Source of the DNA: Hungatella sp. UBA4396
Lineage (GTDB): Bacteria > Bacillota > Clostridia > Lachnospirales > Lachnospiraceae
NCBI GenBank assembly: GCA_002389905.1
Contig: DGRE01000019.1
Coordinates: 62,001-126,000 of the forward strand
Direction: 5' to 3'
Length of the DNA stretch: 64,000 bases
Shown: positions 33,942 to 42,744 of the stretch, one piece after another
Numbering within the stretch: the first letter of the stretch is position 1
Layout of the letters: the number at the start of each line of letters is the position of its first letter
Translations under genes and position numbers: made by a program
Notes under the pieces: generated by a model
The model's input: only the letters and a program-made list of their open reading frames with translations
Database searches by the model: none
What the model was told of the DNA's origin: nothing

Positions 33942-34226
33942 ATGCAGATTACAGACGTGAGAGTGAGACGGATTGAAAAAGAAGGAAAGATGAAGGCCAT
34001 TGTATCCATTACTTTGGATAACGAATTTGTTATTCATGATATTAAAGTTATCGAGGGGGAAAATGGTTTATTCATCGCCATGCCGAGCCGAAAAGCGGCC
34101 GATGGAGAATACCGGGATATTGCCCATCCCATAAATTCAGGAACACGCGACATGATTCAGAAGGTGATTCTGGATAAATATGAGACCACAACTCTGGAAA
34201 TACCGGATGCGGCAGCAATGGCATAG
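33942..34226 (+). CDS. spoVG: SpoVG family regulator
   Basis: The 94-residue protein begins MQITDVRVRRIEKEGKMKAI and has the SpoVG core: FVIHDIKVIEG, GLFIAMPSRK and YRDIAHPIN. SpoVG is a small nucleic-acid-binding regulator of septation, sporulation and virulence-type functions. The length is typical. Ribosome site GGGAGGGG lies upstream. It follows glgD by 25 bases and may be read from the same transcript; a terminator follows. Confidence 0.96.
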   Translation: MQITDVRVRRIEKEGKMKAIVSITLDNEFVIHDIKVIEGENGLFIAMPSRKAADGEYRDIAHPINSGTRDMIQKVILDKYETTTLEIPDAAAMA

Positions 34227-34233
34227 TTAGATG

Positions 34234-34289
34234 AAAGAAGCTGGTGTAAAAGCAGATGAACCATCTGCCGGAACATCGGCTTCTTTTTT
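34234..34289 (+). terminator. Terminator after spoVG
   Basis: The outer stem AAAGAAGC/GCTTCTTT (34234-34241 with 34279-34286) encloses an inner 7-bp stem GCAGATG/CATCTGC, and a run of T residues follows. Confidence 0.85.
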
Positions 34290-34334
34290 CTGCGGCCTCC
34301 CCTTTTAGTATGCAAAACTATTTGCAAAACAGGA

Positions 34335-34364
34335 TTTACACATGGCTCTTTTTGGAGTTATAAT
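34335..34364 (+). promoter_or_regulatory. Promoter of ddh
   Basis: TTTACA at 34335-34340 and TATAAT at 34359-34364 are 18 bases apart. The promoter overlaps an upstream in-frame ATG at 34342, which argues that translation begins later, at 34402. Confidence 0.65.
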
Positions 34365-34401
34365 AAAAAACGAACAAATTTCTGGAAAGGCGGCGAAAGA
34401 T

Positions 34402-35388
34402 ATGACAATTAAAATAGGTATTGTAGGCTATGGGAACCTGGGAAGAGGCGTGGAGTGTGCCATCCGCCACAACCCGGACTTAGAGCTTACCGCAGTATTT
34501 ACAAGGAGAAATCCGGAATCCTTAAAGGTATTGACACCGGGTGCAAAGGTGCATTCCTATGAGGATGTTTTTTCTTTTAAGGACGCTGTTGACGTTCTGA
34601 TCCTGTGCGGCGGAAGTGCTTCGGACCTTCCGGTGCAGACCAAAGAGCTTGCAGAGCATTTCAACCTGGTTGACAGCTTTGATACCCATGCCAAGATCCC
34701 CCAGCATTTTTCAGCAGTGGATGAGGCCGCTAAAAAGGGGAAAAAGGTGGCAGTCATATCCGCAGGCTGGGACCCGGGCATGTTCTCCTTAAACCGTTTG
34801 TATGCAGGAGCCATTTTGCCGGGAGGCAGTGATTATACCTTCTGGGGCAAGGGAGTCAGCCAGGGCCATTCCGACGCCATCCGCAGAATTTCCGGCGTTA
34901 AGGACGCAAGACAGTATACGGTTCCGGTGGAAGAGGCGTTAAAGGAGGTAAGAAGCGGAAGCAATCCGGAGCTGACAACCAGACAGAAGCATACCCGCCA
35001 GTGCTTTGTGGTGGCAGAAGATGGGGCTGATTTAGAGCGGATCAGAGAAGAGATCGTGACCATGCCTAATTACTTCGCTGATTATGACACAACCGTTCAG
35101 TTTATTACAAAGGAAGAGCTGATGCGGGATCACAAGGGAATTCCCCACGGCGGATTTGTCATCAGAACAGGGACAACCGGCTGGGAGGATGAGAACAGCC
35201 ATGTAATCGAATACAGCTTAAAGCTGGATTCCAACCCGGAATTTACGGCTTCTGTACTGGCCGCTTATGCAAGGGCTGCTTACCGCTTAAATCAGGAAGG
35301 ACAGCAGGGCTGCAAGACCGTATTTGACATTGCCCCGGCGTATTTAAGCTCCTTAAGCGGGGAAGAATTGAGGAAAAACCTGTTATAA
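34402..35388 (+). CDS. ddh: meso-Diaminopimelate dehydrogenase
   Basis: The 328-residue NADPH enzyme forms meso-diaminopimelate directly from tetrahydrodipicolinate and ammonia, a one-step route to lysine and cell-wall diaminopimelate. The Rossmann loop GIVGYGNLGRGVE is at the N-terminus; family segments ISAGWDPGMFSLNR and TFWGKGVSQGHSDAIRR follow. Length agrees with the family. ATG 34402 is chosen because the promoter overlaps the earlier in-frame ATG and GGCGG lies upstream of 34402. Confidence 0.94.
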   Translation: MTIKIGIVGYGNLGRGVECAIRHNPDLELTAVFTRRNPESLKVLTPGAKVHSYEDVFSFKDAVDVLILCGGSASDLPVQTKELAEHFNLVDSFDTHAKIPQHFSAVDEAAKKGKKVAVISAGWDPGMFSLNRLYAGAILPGGSDYTFWGKGVSQGHSDAIRRISGVKDARQYTVPVEEALKEVRSGSNPELTTRQKHTRQCFVVAEDGADLERIREEIVTMPNYFADYDTTVQFITKEELMRDHKGIPHGGFVIRTGTTGWEDENSHVIEYSLKLDSNPEFTASVLAAYARAAYRLNQEGQQGCKTVFDIAPAYLSSLSGEELRKNLL

Positions 35389-35415
35389 TATAAGCAGGGG
35401 CAGGAGGGATAGGAA

Positions 35416-35826
35416 ATGGCAGCAGGGAAAGAGATGGTTTTATACTATCAGCCGGAGTCGGACAGGCAGAAGGGCAATGGTACAAAAGCTGCTAAGCTGA
35501 AATCTGTGCTGGTGCGCATGGGTGTCCGGATTAAAAACATTTCTCAGGAGCAGATGGGACAGACTGTTGGCTTTCTGGCCGGCCTTGAGGGCTTTGAGGA
35601 AAAGGAAGCAGAGGCGTGCCCTCCCGTGGAGGAAGAGCTTCTGGTTATGAGGAATTTTTCCAATTCCAGGCTGGATGAGCTTTTGATGAATCTAAGACGG
35701 GCAGGAGTGGAAAAAATCGCCTTAAAGGCGGTGCTGACCGACACCAACTGCAAATGGAAGCTTTATGACCTGTATCAGGAGCTTGTAAAGGAACATGAAG
35801 TAATGTCCAAAAAGGAACAGAAATAA
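35416..35826 (+). CDS. DUF3783-family protein
   Basis: The 136-residue soluble protein matches the small clostridial family with a DUF3783 domain. It starts with a Lys/Gly-rich strand region, then has the family segment LLVMRNFSNSRLDELLMNLRRAGVEKIALKAVLT near residues 75-110 and a helical C-terminus. Function is unknown. It follows ddh by 27 bases with a GGAGGGATAGGAA ribosome site, so it is probably co-transcribed; its role in lysine or wall metabolism cannot be inferred. Confidence 0.8.
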   Translation: MAAGKEMVLYYQPESDRQKGNGTKAAKLKSVLVRMGVRIKNISQEQMGQTVGFLAGLEGFEEKEAEACPPVEEELLVMRNFSNSRLDELLMNLRRAGVEKIALKAVLTDTNCKWKLYDLYQELVKEHEVMSKKEQK

Positions 35827-35832
35827 GGCAGC

Positions 35833-35880
35833 AAAAATGGTATCCCAAGTCAGGTTATGAACTTTTGGGATACCATTTTT
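35833..35880. terminator. Bidirectional terminator
   Basis: A perfect stem of about 15 bp (AAAATGGTATCCCAA and its complement, 35834-35848 with 35865-35879) has T-runs in both directions, between convergent genes. Confidence 0.88.
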
Positions 35881-35902
35881 GTTCTATGTATTGATTTGAT
35901 TT

Positions 35903-36652
35903 TTATTGATAATCGCAGACATTTGCCCACCGCTGCAGTAATTCTGCTTCCTGGGGTCTTCTCTTGGACAACTGGGCTGCCGCAACGATGGGAAGCCATT
36001 TCTGAACGTATTTTTTTGCTGTTCCGGTTTTCTTGCAGAACAGATCCATGTACATATCTGCCTTGTTCTGGTCATAGAGGCAGAAAAGTAAGTAGGTTCT
36101 TGCAACATCAGCACTGGCATTGCCCTGAGTGGCATGTACCCAGTCCAGGACGAACATGGTTCCGTCATCCTTTACAATAATGTTGGTTGGGTTAAAGTCT
36201 CCGTGGCACAGCTTTGTGTGCTTTGGCATGCTGTCAAGCTGTGTCCGCATATCGTACACAGTCACATCATTCAATTCTTCTGTATCCATGATCTGGCGTG
36301 ACATCTTATCCTTCAGCTTATTGAGAAGAGGACACTGCTTTGCCATGATGCTTAAGTGAAGATCAACCATCTTTTCCATGTATTCCGGTAACTTTTCAGG
36401 GTTCTCATCCATGAGCTGCTGGAGGGTCTTGCCTTCAATGAAATCAAAGGTAATGGCCCACTTTCCTTCAAAAACACTGACTTCCAACACCTTGGGAACG
36501 TTGATTCCGCCTACTTCTTCTACACGGGCGGTAATCAGAGCCTCATTTAAAACCTCTGCTTTCGGGAAGTCAGCGTTAAAAACCTTCAGCGCCTTATCTC
36601 CATCACGAAAGACCTTTTTTGTTGCAGTTGTCGCAATTAATTCTGCTGCCAT
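35903..36652 (-). CDS. APH-like phosphotransferase of unknown substrate
   Basis: The 249-residue protein has the aminoglycoside/choline-kinase fold. The catalytic Brenner motif LCHGDFNPTNII contains the Asp and Asn of the active site, and FVLDWVHA supplies the metal-binding Asp. The N-terminal lobe has a shortened nucleotide-binding loop (KVFRDGDKALKVF). Enzymes of this group phosphorylate small molecules or sugars; nothing indicates real antibiotic resistance. It is followed by a shared terminator and has a noncoding 135-base upstream region. Confidence 0.85.
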   Translation of the reverse strand: MAAELIATTATKKVFRDGDKALKVFNADFPKAEVLNEALITARVEEVGGINVPKVLEVSVFEGKWAITFDFIEGKTLQQLMDENPEKLPEYMEKMVDLHLSIMAKQCPLLNKLKDKMSRQIMDTEELNDVTVYDMRTQLDSMPKHTKLCHGDFNPTNIIVKDDGTMFVLDWVHATQGNASADVARTYLLFCLYDQNKADMYMDLFCKKTGTAKKYVQKWLPIVAAAQLSKRRPQEAELLQRWANVCDYQ

Positions 36653-36787
36653 AAAAACCTCTCTCCTTCCATACCATAAGTTTAAAGCAAATGATGCATT
36701 GACTTGTACCTATATATTACTACATATCCAGTAAAATGTATAGTTAAATTTTTATCAAAGTCTGAAAATCTGCTTTATGGCCTTGAA

Positions 36788-38698
36788 TTAAAAGCGGAAA
36801 ACCGCCGCTCCATAGGCAGGAAGGGGGTAGGCAAAGGAGTATTCCTGTCCATCCCATTCCTTGAGGGCAGAGCGGAAGGAGGGGGCTTTTTCTCCCCGCT
36901 TATACAGGCCGTGGCTCTCACTTAAAACAAGAGTAAATCCGCCCCGTTTCGGAACGCCTACCCGGTAATCAGGATAAGCCACAGGGGTGAAGTTTAATAC
37001 AAACAGCAGGTTGTTTTTGCGGTCTTTGCCATACCGGATAAAACTAAAGATGCTGTGTTCGCTGTCATTGGCATTTACCCAGGAAAAACCATTCCAATCG
37101 TAGTCTTTTTCGTAAAGAGCCGGATATTTCTTATAGAGATGGAGAAGATCCCTTACATACTCCTTAAGCTCTCTTCCCAAAGGCTCGTCAGCCAGATACC
37201 AGTCCAGAGCAGTCTTTTCATCCCACTCGTGGAATTGTCCGAAGTCCTGGCCCATAAACAGCAGCTTTTTGCCAGGGTGGCCCAGCATAAAGGTATAGCC
37301 CAGCTTTAAGTTTGAAAACTTATCCTCTAAAAGTCCCGGCATTTTGTTGATCATGGAGCATTTCAAATGGACCACTTCATCGTGGGACAGCACCAGAATG
37401 TATTTTTCACTGGTAAAATAGGAAAGTCCGAAGGTCATTTTATCGTGATTGAATTTGCGGAAATAGGGGTCCAGCTTCATGTATTCCAGGAAATCGTGCA
37501 TCCATCCCATGTTCCATTTGAAGGTAAAGCCAAGGCCCTCCTCTTTGGGCTCTCCCGTGACCTTTGGCCAGGCTGTGGATTCTTCTGCAATGACCATGGC
37601 GCCGTTTCCCCGCTCCTTCATCACGCTGTTTAAGTGCTTGAAAAATTCAACGGCTTCCAGACTTTCATTACCGCCCCTGCTGTTAGGAACCCATTGTCCG
37701 CTATCTCTTCCATAGTCCAGGTAGAGCATGGAGGCCACTGCATCCACACGGAGTCCGTCCACGTGGAATTTTTCCACCCAGTAAAGGGCGTTGGCAATGA
37801 GGAAGTTGCTGACCTCAAACTTGCTGTAGTCAAAAACCTTGGTTCCCCAGTCCGGATGCTCTCCCTTTCTCGGGTCCGCATATTCGTAACAGGGCTCCCC
37901 GTCAAAGTCAGCCAGCCCGTGGGCATCCCTTGGGAAATGGGCGGGAACCCAGTCTAAAATCACTCCGATCCCTTTTCTGTGCATATAGTCCACAAAATAC
38001 ATAAACTCCTCAGGTGTTCCATACCTGGAGGTGGGAGCAAAGTAGCCTGTCACCTGATAACCCCAGGAGCCATCGTAAGGATGCTCCGCAATTCCCATTA
38101 ATTCCACATGGGTATAACCCATTTCTGATATGTAATCCGCCAGCTCATGAGCCGCCTCCACATAGGTGTAAAACCCGTCTTTTTCTTCCCGGTTTTTCTT
38201 CTTCCAGGAACCTAAGTGGACTTCATAAATGCTGACAGGTCCCTCTAACAGAGCATTGGCCTTCCGTTTTTCCAGCCAGGTGCTGTCTCTCCACTTAAAT
38301 CCTGATAAATCAGTTGTAACGGAAGCTGTCTGGGGACGGTATTCCCCGTGAGCCGCATAGGGATCGGCTTTAAAAAGTATCTTCCCGCTCTTTGTGGTGA
38401 TGGCAAACTTATACAGTTCCCCCACGCCAACGCCGGGAACAAAGGCTTCCCAGATTCCTGAGTCAGCCAGCAGGTCCATAGGAGTGGTGTCCGGATTCCA
38501 GCCGTTAAAGTCGCCTGCAACCCCTACCTGCTCTGCATGAGGGGCCCAGACTGCAAAGTACATCCCGTCTTTTCCTTTATAGGTTCTTGGATGAGCTCCC
38601 AGTTTTTCATAAATTTCATAATGCTTTCCATTGTTGTAAAGATACCGGTCTACCTCTGTAAAAAAGCCTGTTCCGATTTCCTTTTTCTTCTCTGCCAT
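36788..38698 (-). CDS. glgB: 1,4-alpha-glucan branching enzyme
   Basis: The 636-residue GH13 enzyme forms alpha-1,6 branches in glycogen. The N-terminal CBM48-like domain contains FAVWAPHAEQVGVAGDFNGW. The (beta/alpha)8 barrel has the nucleophile Asp in GLRVDAVASM, the acid/base Glu in VIAEEST and the third Asp in LSHDEVVH. The C-terminal beta domain ends near PAYGAAVFRF. Length is typical. It lies 4 bases after an amylase gene on the same strand, so a glycogen-handling operon is likely. Confidence 0.96.
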   Translation of the reverse strand: MAEKKKEIGTGFFTEVDRYLYNNGKHYEIYEKLGAHPRTYKGKDGMYFAVWAPHAEQVGVAGDFNGWNPDTTPMDLLADSGIWEAFVPGVGVGELYKFAITTKSGKILFKADPYAAHGEYRPQTASVTTDLSGFKWRDSTWLEKRKANALLEGPVSIYEVHLGSWKKKNREEKDGFYTYVEAAHELADYISEMGYTHVELMGIAEHPYDGSWGYQVTGYFAPTSRYGTPEEFMYFVDYMHRKGIGVILDWVPAHFPRDAHGLADFDGEPCYEYADPRKGEHPDWGTKVFDYSKFEVSNFLIANALYWVEKFHVDGLRVDAVASMLYLDYGRDSGQWVPNSRGGNESLEAVEFFKHLNSVMKERGNGAMVIAEESTAWPKVTGEPKEEGLGFTFKWNMGWMHDFLEYMKLDPYFRKFNHDKMTFGLSYFTSEKYILVLSHDEVVHLKCSMINKMPGLLEDKFSNLKLGYTFMLGHPGKKLLFMGQDFGQFHEWDEKTALDWYLADEPLGRELKEYVRDLLHLYKKYPALYEKDYDWNGFSWVNANDSEHSIFSFIRYGKDRKNNLLFVLNFTPVAYPDYRVGVPKRGGFTLVLSESHGLYKRGEKAPSFRSALKEWDGQEYSFAYPLPAYGAAVFRF

Positions 38699-38702
38699 AT
38701 GC

Positions 38703-40037
38703 TCACCCCTCCATGATTTTTAATATTACACCCCGGTTTGCCGGAATGGTTAACTGGATTTTCTGATCCCTTATAGGGTATTGCCCCCCGCTGAGAAGAT
38801 CCACAGCAATGTCCCCTTGTGACGGACACGCGATCTGCACAAATGCTTCCTTGTCATCGTTGTTGACTGCTGTGACAAGGACTTGCCCTTCGTAAAACCT
38901 GGCAAAGGCATACTGCCTGTTGGTGAGAAGCAGCTCCTGATACCGCCCTCCGTGAAAATGGGGATTTTCTTTGTGAATCTGTCCCAGCCTGCCGATCAAA
39001 CCGGACAGAGAATTGGCTTTTGCTTCCCTGTCTGAATTGGAAATGGCCGGGCGAAGAGCAGAATCATCCCAATTGGTCCGTTTTCCTTCTATTCCGAATT
39101 CACTGCCATAATAGACAGAGGGAATTCCCGGAAGGGTAAATAATAAAGTGTAAACCGGATATAGATGCTCCCGGTTCTGCAGCTTGCTGGCAATCCGGTC
39201 CTCATCGTGATTGTCCACAAAGGTATAAAGCTGAAGCCCTAAGGGGTCAAGCCGTTTTACGTTGTGGGCAATTTCAAAGTAATTGTGATCGTTGTGGCCG
39301 GAATAAATGCTCTTATGTAATTCGTAATTGGTGACAGAATGGAGCATGGAGTCATTGACCCATCTGCCGTAATCTCCGTGTATCACCTCGCCCATGAGCC
39401 AGAAGTCTTCCTTCATCCGGCTTGTCTCGTCCCGCAGCTCCTTCATAAATCCAAAGTCCAGAACATTGGCACAGTCTAAGCGGATGCCGTCAATGTCAAA
39501 GGACTGAATCCAGAATTGTATGGTGTCGAATAAATACTGCTTTACCATGGGGTTATAAAGATTGAGACAGGGAAGCTCATAATGCCCCTGCCAGGCTTCG
39601 TATCCAAAGGAATCCCCAAGAGGGCTGCTTCCTCCGAAGCTGACTCCCTTATACCAGTCCTTGTAAGAGGACTGCTCTCTGTTTTTCACAATGTCCTGAA
39701 ACGCAAAAAAGTCTCTTCCAGTGTGATTGAACACACCATCGACCACCACCTTGATTACTGCCTCGTGGCAGAGGGCTGTAAATTTCTGAAAGCCCTCCTG
39801 GCTTCCCAGGCGGCGGTCCACCATCCGGTAATCGCGGGTATCGTATCCGTGGGTAGAGGATTCAAACAGTGGCCCAATGTAGATCGCATTGCACCCAAGG
39901 GAATGGATATGGGGAATCCACTGTTCCAGCTCTCCAAAATGGCCGGTGACAGAGATTTCCCTGTTTTCCTTCGGTGCTCCCACAAGTCCCAGGGGATAGA
40001 TGTGATAAAACACTCCCCCTTCATACCACTTGCTCAT
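38703..40037 (-). CDS. GH13 alpha-amylase family enzyme
   Basis: The 444-residue enzyme carries the four GH13 regions: DGVFNHTGRDF, DGIRLDCANVLDF (nucleophile Asp), LMGEVIHGD (Glu) and FVDNHDEDR (Asp). No signal peptide is present, so it acts inside the cell, perhaps on maltodextrin or glycogen. ATG 40037 is chosen because GGAGGATAAG precedes it and the upstream frame would overlap the DUF2508 gene. The N-terminus begins directly with the barrel (YEGGVFYHIYPLGL); the family's N-terminal starch-binding domain is absent. Confidence 0.9.
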   Translation of the reverse strand: MSKWYEGGVFYHIYPLGLVGAPKENREISVTGHFGELEQWIPHIHSLGCNAIYIGPLFESSTHGYDTRDYRMVDRRLGSQEGFQKFTALCHEAVIKVVVDGVFNHTGRDFFAFQDIVKNREQSSYKDWYKGVSFGGSSPLGDSFGYEAWQGHYELPCLNLYNPMVKQYLFDTIQFWIQSFDIDGIRLDCANVLDFGFMKELRDETSRMKEDFWLMGEVIHGDYGRWVNDSMLHSVTNYELHKSIYSGHNDHNYFEIAHNVKRLDPLGLQLYTFVDNHDEDRIASKLQNREHLYPVYTLLFTLPGIPSVYYGSEFGIEGKRTNWDDSALRPAISNSDREAKANSLSGLIGRLGQIHKENPHFHGGRYQELLLTNRQYAFARFYEGQVLVTAVNNDDKEAFVQIACPSQGDIAVDLLSGGQYPIRDQKIQLTIPANRGVILKIMEG

Positions 40038-40068
40038 ATACTTATCCTCCGGTTTCTGGTAATGTACC

Positions 40069-40287
40069 TTATACCTCCCTGCTTTTAAAGCGGCGAAGGA
40101 GGAACTGATAACGCAATTGTGCTGCGTTAAGTTCGTAAATGTAACAATCAATCAGGGTTGGGTCAACAACCTGCTCAAAGTGATTTCTGGCGGAATCGAT
40201 AGCGGTTTTGGAACGTTCGATCTCACATCTTAAATTCCATTCGTCTTCCGATGGAGCCAAATGTTTTTTTAAAAGCCCGTTTTTCAT
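40069..40287 (-). CDS. DUF2508 (YaaL-like) small protein
   Basis: A 72-residue charged helical protein. It matches the YaaL/DUF2508 pattern: the middle segment ends in DPTLIDCYIYELNAAQLRYQFLL. Function unknown. In Bacillus the homologue lies in the dna/rec region. Here it leads the amylase-glgB gene pair with a gap of 31 bases, and I see no reason for a link with starch metabolism. Confidence 0.75.
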   Translation of the reverse strand: MKNGLLKKHLAPSEDEWNLRCEIERSKTAIDSARNHFEQVVDPTLIDCYIYELNAAQLRYQFLLRRFKSREV

Positions 40288-40427
40288 ATTGTCATCTCCA
40301 GATTCATATTTTTATACCAGGCCCTCTTTGACCAGCCACAGGCTGTCCGGACCTTTTTATACCTGTAAGGTTTAGTATATCTGGAAAATGCCACTTTATT
40401 CATAAATTACCTGTATAATTTTTGATT

Positions 40428-40808
40428 TTATGAAATACGGCCTGAAAGCCCCTGTAAAAACTGCCCCAGGGAGTAGAGCTTTTGTGTGCTGTCCCCAATG
40501 GTGAGGTAATAATAATTGGCTGTCCCCTCCTGGCGGACATCAATAAGGCCCGCATCTTTTAAAATTTTCAGATGATGGGAGACAGCAGGGCGTGACAGCC
40601 TGGTCTGCTCCGTGATCTCCTTTACGTTCATTCCTTGTTTTTTTGAGGCTGTGCAGACGCTGATTACGCCTGACATATCATTTCCCAGGCTGTCATAAAG
40701 GCCTGTCCGTGCAAGGGCTGAAATAATGGTCAGGCGGACCTCATCTCCCAGGGCGATAAAAAGAGGCATGCAATCCTGAAAAAGTTTATTAAAATCCTGG
40801 GCCTCCAA
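40428..40808 (-). CDS. ArsR-family transcriptional regulator
   Basis: A 126-residue winged-helix repressor. The helix-turn-helix VKEITEQTRLSRPAVSHHLKILKDAGL is standard for the ArsR/SmtB group. Its only Cys residues are Cys13 (FQDCMPLF) and Cys55 (VISVCTASKK), away from any known metal-site pattern, so a heavy-metal sensor is unlikely and the signal is unknown. It is transcribed divergently from the Tad operon promoter, which it might control; this is inference. Confidence 0.9.
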   Translation of the reverse strand: MEAQDFNKLFQDCMPLFIALGDEVRLTIISALARTGLYDSLGNDMSGVISVCTASKKQGMNVKEITEQTRLSRPAVSHHLKILKDAGLIDVRQEGTANYYYLTIGDSTQKLYSLGQFLQGLSGRIS

Positions 40809-40850
40809 CGGTGAAATCCCTCCTTTGGTTTAAAAAGATAAACTAATTAC

Positions 40851-40879
40851 ATTCTACCATCCGGAGCAAAGAACGTCAA
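40851..40879 (-). promoter_or_regulatory. Promoter of arsR-like gene
   Basis: On the minus strand TTGACG (40874-40879) and TAGAAT (40851-40856) are 17 bases apart. Confidence 0.6.
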
Positions 40880-41030
40880 TGTTTTCGGGGAGAAAAATTG
40901 TAATATATGCTGTAAAAAAACTAAAAAATAAGAAAAATTTGTTCAAAATATAAAAAACAGGAGAGGAATCCCAATAATTAGGAAGGCTTTGGGAAAAGGC
41001 GATGTATACAATATTTTCTGGAAAAAACTG

Positions 41031-41059
41031 TTGACATCAGCTGGTATCTTGTGCATAAT
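41031..41059 (+). promoter_or_regulatory. Promoter of Tad pilus operon
   Basis: A perfect -35 box TTGACA at 41031-41036 and CATAAT at 41054-41059 have 17-base spacing. Transcription would begin near 41066 and leave a leader of about 115 bases before the ribosome site at 41165-41173. The stretch from 40880 to 41030 is A-rich and has no gene. Confidence 0.72.
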
Positions 41060-41180
41060 AAAGGCACATTCATGTATGCTTTCTGCGTACATTCTTTGGT
41101 ATCATTTTTATTATTCCAAAGCTGATATTCCAGCAAAAAATTCCAGGACTTATATTTTTAAAAAGAGGGGGAGTGATTGT

Positions 41181-41717
41181 ATCGTCAGACATGTTATTTT
41201 GCTGCTCATTTTAGGGGCAGGGGCTTATTTTGATGTCCGGGAACACCGGATTCCCAACTGGCTGGTGCTGTCGGGGTTTATAAGCGGTATTCTGCTGGAC
41301 CTTCTCCGGTCAGCGGAGGTGTTAAAGGGCACTGTTTTCTGGCAGATACTGTTTCTGTTCTGCTTTAAATTTGCCGCAGCCTCAGCCGTATTTTTCCCCC
41401 TCTTTCTCTGCCGGATGATAGGGGCGGGCGATATTAAGGCCATTGGGCTGATTGTTGCCTATCTGGGCCCTGTAGCCGGTGCTGCAGCTCTTTTGCCCGG
41501 ACTTTTCATAGGCGCTGTCTGGTCCTTTGCTAAGATGGCTGCAAAGGGCATTCTGTTCAAACGTTTATCCTATTTTTGGGATTATGTAAAACGTGTGCGC
41601 CAGACGGGCAGATTTACAGCGTATTACAGTTCTGCCAGAGACGGCCATGAGATCGTCATACCTTTAGGCCTGTGTCTCTTCCTGGGAATGCTGGTTTACA
41701 TCATATTACTGTATTAG
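41181..41717 (+). CDS. Prepilin peptidase, A24 family (TadV/CpaA-like), first copy
   Basis: The aspartic membrane protease trims pilin precursors. The first catalytic Asp is in AYFDVREHRIPNW and the second in IGAGDIKAIG (the GxGD motif). There are about six membrane helices. The start is unclear: a strong site AGAGGGGGAG ends at 41173, but the codon at correct spacing in this frame is ATC at 41181. TTG 41199 and ATG 41076 are in-frame alternatives, the latter giving a charged extension unlike the family. Coordinates here mark the family-like part. It opens the Tad operon and is followed 14 bases later by tadZ. Confidence 0.8.
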   Translation: MVRHVILLLILGAGAYFDVREHRIPNWLVLSGFISGILLDLLRSAEVLKGTVFWQILFLFCFKFAAASAVFFPLFLCRMIGAGDIKAIGLIVAYLGPVAGAAALLPGLFIGAVWSFAKMAAKGILFKRLSYFWDYVKRVRQTGRFTAYYSSARDGHEIVIPLGLCLFLGMLVYIILLY

Positions 41718-41731
41718 AAGGAGGTTTTCAT

Positions 41732-42733
41732 TTGGCAAAAAAAGTGATGGCAGTTTATGATCCGGACCCTGTCTATGGGGAACGGCTTGCAGAATATGTC
41801 AGCCATAGGGGGCAGGTTCCTTTTTCCGTTACGGCATTTACCTCCCTGGAGAGACTGAAGGCTTATGCCAGGGACCACGAAATTGAGCTGCTGCTGATCC
41901 ACTCCTCTGTTCCGGCAGAGGAGGCGGAGAAAATAGGAGCAGCAAGGGTGATCCGGCTGGCCGGTGAGGAAGAGGAATATGAGGAAGGAGGGCCTGTGCA
42001 GATTTATAAATATCAGGCTGCGGACAGCATGATGCGGGAGGTGATGGCCTGTTACTGCTCGGCAGAAGGAGAGCCGGTATTTGCCGGAGTGTCGGGAACG
42101 GGACGGATCATTGGCATCTATTCCCCGGTAAACCGGTGCTTAAAGACCTCCCTTGCCTTGACCATGGGCCAGCTGATGGCCAGGGATTTAAAGGTGCTGT
42201 ATTTGAATCTGGAGGATTGCTCCGGACTGAAACGTCTGACAGGAGAAGAATACAGGGGAGGCCTGTCAGAGCTTTTGTATTATTACAGTCAGAATGAGTT
42301 TAACTGGGGACGCTTAGGCTCTCTCGTTTACACCTGGGGAGATCTGGATTACGTGCCTCCGGTCCGCTATCCTGAGGACCTTTTCCAGGTGACGGCTCAG
42401 TCAATGGCGGATCTGGTGGAGAGGATTGCCAGAGAGAGTACCTATGAAGCAGTGATTTTAGACCTGGGCCAGTTCGGGGCAAAGGCTCTGGAGGTGCTTG
42501 AAATCTGCGATGTGGTGTATATGCCGGTGAAGGAGGACTGCGTCTCCGCGGCAAAGATTGAGGAATTCGAGGAATACCTGGTTTCCTCCGGTCATGAACC
42601 GTTAAAAAGCCGCATTCAGAAGCTGAAGCTTCCCTATCACTGCAGCCCGGGAAGGAAGGACAATTACTTAGAGCAGCTTCTATGGGGAGAGCTGGGAGAT
42701 TACACAAGACAGCTTTTAAGGAAGCAGCCGTAA
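41732..42733 (+). CDS. tadZ: TadZ/CpaE-like pilus localisation protein
   Basis: A 333-residue protein. The N-terminal receiver-like domain (about 1-100) lacks the phosphorylation set. A MinD/ParA-type domain follows, with a degraded Walker A: SPVNRCLKTSLAL keeps the Lys-Thr pair but not the glycines. Later segments YEAVILDLGQFG and VVYMPVKED match the ParA fold. In Tad systems this protein positions the machine at the pole or membrane. The start is TTG 41732, with GAAGGAGG 7 bases upstream, and not the earlier in-frame ATG within the previous gene. Confidence 0.85.
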   Translation: MAKKVMAVYDPDPVYGERLAEYVSHRGQVPFSVTAFTSLERLKAYARDHEIELLLIHSSVPAEEAEKIGAARVIRLAGEEEEYEEGGPVQIYKYQAADSMMREVMACYCSAEGEPVFAGVSGTGRIIGIYSPVNRCLKTSLALTMGQLMARDLKVLYLNLEDCSGLKRLTGEEYRGGLSELLYYYSQNEFNWGRLGSLVYTWGDLDYVPPVRYPEDLFQVTAQSMADLVERIARESTYEAVILDLGQFGAKALEVLEICDVVYMPVKEDCVSAAKIEEFEEYLVSSGHEPLKSRIQKLKLPYHCSPGRKDNYLEQLLWGELGDYTRQLLRKQP

Positions 42734-42744
42734 GGAGGACAAGG

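Noticed and set aside
35903..36652. Aminoglycoside resistance phosphotransferase
   Set aside because: Only the general kinase motifs are shared; close resemblance to resistance enzymes is not evident.
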